Program-made: the position numbers and the translations under genes
The notes under the pieces: model-generated
What the model was told of the DNA's origin: nothing
Seen by the model: only the letters and a program-made list of their open reading frames with translations
Databases searched by the model: none
Part shown: in pieces, positions 19,880 to 24,020 of the stretch
How positions within the stretch are numbered: position 1 is the first letter of the stretch
Layout of the letters: each line of letters opens with the position of its first letter
Assembly (NCBI GenBank): GCA_002077045.2
Contig: KZ111169.1
Location: 272,095-296,114 of the forward strand
DNA from: Rachicladosporium sp. CCFEE 5018
Lineage: Eukaryota > Ascomycota > Dothideomycetes > Cladosporiales > Cladosporiaceae
Length of the DNA stretch: 24,020 bases
Reading direction: 5' to 3'

Positions 19880-21453
19880 CTATACGACTGTCTTCGCCTG
19901 CGTACTGGTATCCCCATTCTCCTGAGCATTCGCGGGCTTGCCCTCCTCCTGCGGCTTCGTCGCCGAAGCCTTGAACGACTGCTCGAAATCCGCAATAATA
20001 TCATCAATATGCTCAATCCCCACCGAGATACGGATAAGATCCTGCGATAAACATCAGCAACCACTTTCAACTTCAAGTCACCCACTCCATCAGAGCAAGT
20101 ACTCACCGAAGTCACGCCACTATTCCCCTTCTCCTCATCGCTCAACTGCTCATGCGTAGTAGTCCAAGGATGTATAGCCAATGTCTTCGCATCCCCCACG
20201 TTAGCCAAATTGCTAATCAGCTTGAAATTATCCACCACCTGACTCCCAGCCTTCTCCCCGCCCTTGACCCCAAAGCTCAGTACACCTCCGAAACCCCTGG
20301 GTAGATACTTCTTCGCCAGCGCATGGCTCTTATGGCTCTCCAATCCGGGGTAAGAAACCCACGCCACGTTCTCATTCTTCTCCAGCCACTTTGCCAAAGT
20401 GAGGGCATTTGAGGCGTGGCGCTCGCAGCGCAGGGAGAGCGTTTCGACGCCGAGGAGGAGTTGCTGGGCAGCGAAGGGATTCAGGGCGGCGCCTAGATCG
20501 CGGAGGATCTCAACGCGCAGGCGGATGATGAAGGTTATGGCGCCGAAGGTGTCCCAGAATTTGAGGCCATGGTAGCCGTCGCTGGGCTCGGACATTTGGG
20601 GGAAGCGTTTGCGGGCTCCGGGGGTGCCCCAGTCGAACTTGCCGGAGTCCTGGATGCGATGTCAGTACAACGCTAGAGGATCTGCGCAGAGCTCTCGGTC
20701 GACTCACCACCACCACCCCGCCGATAGTCGTTCCATGCCCTCCAATCCACTTCGTCGCACTGTGAATCACAATATCGACCCCATGATCAATAGGTCTGCA
20801 AAAGAACCCTCCCGCTCCAAACGTATTGTCCACCAAAACCGGCACCCCAGCATCATGCGCGACTTTCACAATCGCCTCGAAATCCGGCACATTGTATCTT
20901 GGATTCCCGATACTCTCAATATACACCGCCTTGGTCTTCTCATCAATCAACTTCCCAAACTCCTTCGGATCATCGCCTTGCACAAATTTCGTCGTTATGC
21001 CGAGGCGCGGGAGGAAGACTTTCAGCTGGTTGTAGGTACCTCCATAAAGATTGCTCGTGCTGACAATGTTATCCCCCGCGTGCGCGAGCGCGGAGATAGC
21101 CATGAACTGTGCTGCTTGGCCTGACGCTGCTGCAAGCGCGGCAACACCGCCTTCCAGCGCCGCAATTCGCTTCTCGAAGACGTCCACGGTCGGGTTCATG
21201 ATGCGGGAGTAGATGTTTCCGAATTCCTTTAGGCCGAAGAGGCGCGCGCCGTGGGCGGAGTCGTCGAAGGTGAAGGAGGTTGTGGCGTAGATTGGGACGG
21301 CGCGGGATTTGGTTGCTGGATCGGGGGAGTGGCCTGCATAAGTTCAGGATTAACGTGGTGCCGGCGTGGTGATGAAGGGTTAGATGAAAGGGGGAACGCA
21401 CCCGCGTGCAACTGCAGCGTTTCGAAGTGCTGCGGTGCTTCATTGTCTGCCAT
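19880..21453 (-). CDS. MET17: O-acetylhomoserine (thiol)-lyase, MET17 type
   Basis: A PLP enzyme that combines O-acetylhomoserine with sulfide to make homocysteine, in cytosolic sulfur assimilation. Exons 21453..21402, 21333..20708, 20649..20107 and 20041..19880 give 460 residues; introns are 68, 58 and 65 nt with canonical ends. The N-terminus (MADNEAPQHFETLQLHAG) and the joined SPDPATKSRAVPIYATTSF are typical of this fungal family. Visible active-site residues are Y59 and R61 (IYSRI), G89-Q90, Y114, D186 (VLVDNTFG) and the PLP lysine K212 in HSATKWIGGHG. The C-terminal ~35 residues are a polar tail beyond the usual fold. Cystathionine gamma-lyase and gamma-synthase are relatives, but the long form with these motifs points to the sulfhydrylase. 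This is the only complete copy here; everything downstream of 20277 in transcription lies in the repeat. Confidence 0.93.
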
Positions 21454-21884
21454 CTTTGCGGTATGTTCGTTGACTTGCCGGAGTCTGCTCTTTGCTCTGC
21501 TTCTGGGCATACAAGTGTTACCTTTCTCTCGGTTGCCTTGTTCTTGTCAGGAATGACGTGAAAAGAGAGGGCTTGACGGGGGAGGAGAATTAGAGTCAAT
21601 GGAGTACAGGAACAAAAGGAACCTTTTCCAACTACCTCTACGCCGATCTTGCGTGCTTTACACCATTGTGATGTGAATTGTTTTCTAGCATCGTGCCCCG
21701 CTCATGTCATTGGTGACCCCGCAAGCTTGCACGAGCACGCGATTTTGGCTACACTCGATGCGGCCTAGTCAGAAAAGCATTTCCTTCCTCATTCGGACAT
21801 ATGGCACTTCTCTGGTTGAACCTCGCTGCTGCTGCGAAGCGGTGGTGCAGCTATTTTCCGTGGGCTGTCCAGACATCAAATCGT
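21454..21884. promoter_or_regulatory. MET17-type gene promoter and TRAPPC10 3' flank
   Basis: These 431 bp separate two minus-strand genes. A CCAAT box reads on the minus strand at 21713-21709, 256 bp upstream of the start, and a TGACGTGA bZIP-like half-site lies at 21554-21561. I found no CACGTG and no clear sulfur-regulator (Cys3/MetR) palindrome. No gene seen. Confidence 0.4.
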
Positions 21885-24020
21885 TCACCCTTCGCCGTCG
21901 AGTCCCTCCTCCACTATTCTGACTCGACTCCTCTGCTGTGCCTTCACCACAGTGATCAGCTGTCCGGCGCTGATGCAGCGCGTCTCGCACGTCATGCTTG
22001 ACTGCTGCGTATCGCCTTCTACTGGCGCGGAAGTAATCTCGACAGTCGGCAGCCGGTGCATGCCCAGCTTCAAAGGTACCAAGATCAGCGCGATATCCAG
22101 TGGGCCACTAGAGTCATCCGTGCCAGCCTGTGACCCTGACGCCGGAAGCGTGATTCGCTTCCTCTTCACACCGCCCACGAGCCAGACGTCTTCGTTCGCC
22201 TGCACCTCGACGACGAAACTCTCCGGTCTTGCTTTGGTTGGCATTTGCTTGCCAGAGGTAGTGGCGGTGCTCCAGCGTCGCGTGTGGTCGATTTGCAGCT
22301 TCGCCATGATGGGATCGCCTAGCTTCGTGATCATGCTGTTGTTAAGGCTGGTGTCGGGTCCCGTTTCTAGTGCGATGCTGGCGTCGAAGACTACGTCCAG
22401 CGTAGGAACTTCGACTGGCAGGTTGACTTCCCTCACATAGTCCTCCGCGTTGCTGTTGTCGTTAAGGTCGGTCGATAGCGTTGTGTGCTCCTCGTGCCAT
22501 GCCTGTAGCCATCGCCGTACCGCATCCCTCCCGTCGACGTCAAGACTTCGCAGGGAGTCTTCCCATCCCATACCGTCGTATGTCGGGAGGCTGACCTCGC
22601 CGTCCAGCGCTACAGCTTCCATCGCCTCGGCTGTCAGTACGCTTCCTAGCCTCTGCCTCAGAATCGGAACCAGAAGCCTCCTCATGGCCCGTAGCTCACT
22701 CCCATCAATGGCATCTTCGAAGATCTGAACGATCGTCTCTCTCGTAACCTCTCCCACTTCCCAAAACCTCATACTCAACCCCAACGCCACGCCTTTCTTC
22801 CCTCCACCTCCACCGTCTTTCCTCCTAATCTTCACCCCCAGCGTAACAGGCCTATTCCTCATCACCAACCCCATGCCATCTCCGAGTCCAGGCCACTCGA
22901 CCGCATACACCGTGCTCTCCACGAACTCCGCGCTAGCTAAAACTAACGGGAGGCCGGTCGCGGATTTGATCGAGAAAGTCGAGTACACTGCATCAGTGTG
23001 AAAAATGTCATTGACTTCCACATCCAGTGGCAACTGGCTTGGCAATCGCACAAGCGACTGGAAGAAGTGGTCGAGATCCGGGAGAGCAGTGTTTCGATAG
23101 ACGACTTCGCAGCGCAGCGCAATGCCTGCTTGAGACTGCTCAAGGCTGTAAGGCAGCTGAATCAGCGCTTCGCTGTCCTTGCCTAGCGAACCAAAAGTAA
23201 GCGATCCAGGCGCGCTGACCTTAACGGAGATGTCCGAGGACTTGGTGTCAGCTAGATGTAGTCGCAGACCAGCGATTGTAGGTTTTAGTCGGACTTCCAT
23301 CGAGGTAATGTCATTCTGGCCGCTGGAAAAGCGGAGTTCGAGGGTCCGGGGAAGGTTGGTATGGACTGTTTTGCTAAGGGCGAAGGTCAGGTTGAAGGAC
23401 GAAGGGGAGGGGTAGATGTGTATGTATGATCGTGTCGGGGTCGTCGCGGAGGGCAGTGTGAGGCTGAGGGATTCGGCGGACGTCGGGGAGGGTAAAGGGC
23501 GATGGACGAAGCGCAGCTTGCCGGCGAGGATGCTGAGGTAGTCGATGTAGTAGGGTCCAAGGGCTGTCATTGGACAATCGAGTGTGAAGTCCAGTCTTCC
23601 ATGTCTCAGGTACATTGGCCGAGGAGCTCGAGCGAAGAGCTCCAGACTCGGGTCCTGCGCGTTGACGAAACGTGCCGTTACTTCGTCAGCCTTGACTTCT
23701 CCTTCGAATCCGCTTTCAACCCCAAATCGCCAGCGAAACCCGTCCCTCCCCTCCTCTTCCTCAAACACCTCAACGAACCTCCCCATCTCCACACTCCCGA
23801 ACACCTCCCCCATGCTCACCTCCACCTCTTCCTCCACCCGTCTACTTATGCTCACCACCTTCGCCAGTCCCCCACCTCCCCTCTTGAGTCCCTCAACCCC
23901 AACCCTAACCCCATCATACCACTGCTCCAACCTCTCCAAACAGTCCATCCACACCGTCCGTCCCTTGAAGTCCAGCTCCTTCCACCCCAACTCCCCATAT
24001 TGTGCCACCACGACCTCGAG
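21885..24020 (-). CDS. TRS130: TRAPPII subunit TRAPPC10/Trs130, C-terminal part (5' end outside window)
   Basis: Trs130/TRAPPC10 is a large subunit of the TRAPPII complex, which acts on Rab GTPases at the late Golgi and recycling endosomes. The frame is open from the window edge to the stop, 711 residues without an intron; the real start is outside. The identifying part is the C-terminal beta-sandwich: LGDPIMAKLQIDHTRRW, then ANEDVWLVGGVKRKRITLPA, then ILVPLKLGMHRLPTVEI, in the order and spacing of the TRAPPC10 C-terminal domain. The upstream half (GWKELDFKGRTVWMDCLERL) is helical and fits the solenoid before it. TRAPPC9/Trs120 or TRAPPC11 are less likely because of this C-terminal match. Its first ~100 visible codons are G-rich on the coding strand, switching to C-rich after about 23,600. 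Confidence 0.8.
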   Translation of the reverse strand, partial: LEVVVAQYGELGWKELDFKGRTVWMDCLERLEQWYDGVRVGVEGLKRGGGGLAKVVSISRRVEEEVEVSMGEVFGSVEMGRFVEVFEEEEGRDGFRWRFGVESGFEGEVKADEVTARFVNAQDPSLELFARAPRPMYLRHGRLDFTLDCPMTALGPYYIDYLSILAGKLRFVHRPLPSPTSAESLSLTLPSATTPTRSYIHIYPSPSSFNLTFALSKTVHTNLPRTLELRFSSGQNDITSMEVRLKPTIAGLRLHLADTKSSDISVKVSAPGSLTFGSLGKDSEALIQLPYSLEQSQAGIALRCEVVYRNTALPDLDHFFQSLVRLPSQLPLDVEVNDIFHTDAVYSTFSIKSATGLPLVLASAEFVESTVYAVEWPGLGDGMGLVMRNRPVTLGVKIRRKDGGGGGKKGVALGLSMRFWEVGEVTRETIVQIFEDAIDGSELRAMRRLLVPILRQRLGSVLTAEAMEAVALDGEVSLPTYDGMGWEDSLRSLDVDGRDAVRRWLQAWHEEHTTLSTDLNDNSNAEDYVREVNLPVEVPTLDVVFDASIALETGPDTSLNNSMITKLGDPIMAKLQIDHTRRWSTATTSGKQMPTKARPESFVVEVQANEDVWLVGGVKRKRITLPASGSQAGTDDSSGPLDIALILVPLKLGMHRLPTVEITSAPVEGDTQQSSMTCETRCISAGQLITVVKAQQRSRVRIVEEGLDGEG

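Larger units (their letters stand above)
11751..20277. repeat. 8.5-kb direct repeat, copy 2 (right of the gap)
   Basis: Same orientation as 3123-11650, offset by 8,628 bp up to the indel (about 19522) and 8,627 bp after it. It begins at codon 645 of EDC4 and continues without a break into unique sequence at 20278, where the MET17-type gene is completed. Confidence 0.97.

Noticed and set aside
3123..20277. Mobile element as the cause of the 8.5-kb repeat
   Set aside because: I see no transposase, reverse transcriptase, terminal inverted repeats or target-site duplication; the ends lie inside two host genes and coincide with the gap.
21454..21884. Sulfur-regulator site (CACGTG or Cys3/MetR palindrome) in the MET17-type promoter
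   Set aside because: I read the region for both and found neither; only a TGACGTGA half-site and a CCAAT box are present, too weak to call sulfur control.

Overview
The window is nuclear DNA of a filamentous ascomycete (Pezizomycotina; a Dothideomycete-type black yeast or plant-associated mould would fit, but that is inference). Reasons: short spliceosomal introns of 48-78 nt with GT..AG ends and CTGAC/CTAAC-like branch points, a fungal Zn2Cys6 regulator, a fungal GrpE with a mitochondrial presequence, fungal-type EDC4 and TRAPPC10 proteins, and moderately high GC. No bacterial, viral or transposon genes, tRNA, rRNA or CRISPR were seen.

Layout: (1) 82-873, minus, mitochondrial GrpE/Mge1, divergent across 317 bp from (2) 1191-5360, plus, the mRNA-decapping scaffold EDC4/Ge-1. 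(3) 5612-5965, minus, a probable small one-span membrane protein in two exons. (4) 6398-8503, minus, a three-exon Zn2Cys6 transcription factor. (5) 9021-10685, minus, a four-exon aldehyde dehydrogenase. (6) 11253-11650, minus, the 3' end of an O-acetylhomoserine sulfhydrylase (MET17 type), cut by exactly 100 N (11651-11750). After the gap the same sequence starts again inside EDC4: 11751-20277 repeats 3123-11650 and carries a 5'-truncated EDC4, the small gene, the factor, the dehydrogenase and then the complete MET17-type gene (19880-21453). The unique right flank ends with the C-terminal 711 residues of TRAPPC10/Trs130 (21885-24020, minus, running off the window).

The main message concerns genome structure. 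The 8.5 kb direct repeat is flush with the N gap on both sides, the first 7,269 bp of the copies look identical, and the last 1,259 bp differ at 19 bases plus one indel. The simplest reading is two overlapping contigs placed end to end without being merged, with a switch between haplotypes or homeologs near 10392. The real locus would then be about 15.4 kb with seven genes, one copy each. A true recent tandem duplication with homogenised copies is the alternative.

The genes are housekeeping (mitochondrial protein folding, mRNA decapping, Golgi/endosome tethering, sulfur amino acid synthesis, aldehyde oxidation) plus one regulator; I see no pathway that joins them. Exon borders were worked out by hand from frame, splice signals and protein family fit. 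I do not see a convincing novel biological system here. The points most worth following are the duplication and haplotype signal, alternating C-rich and G-rich blocks within genes, an in-frame intron in EDC4, and the small membrane protein.
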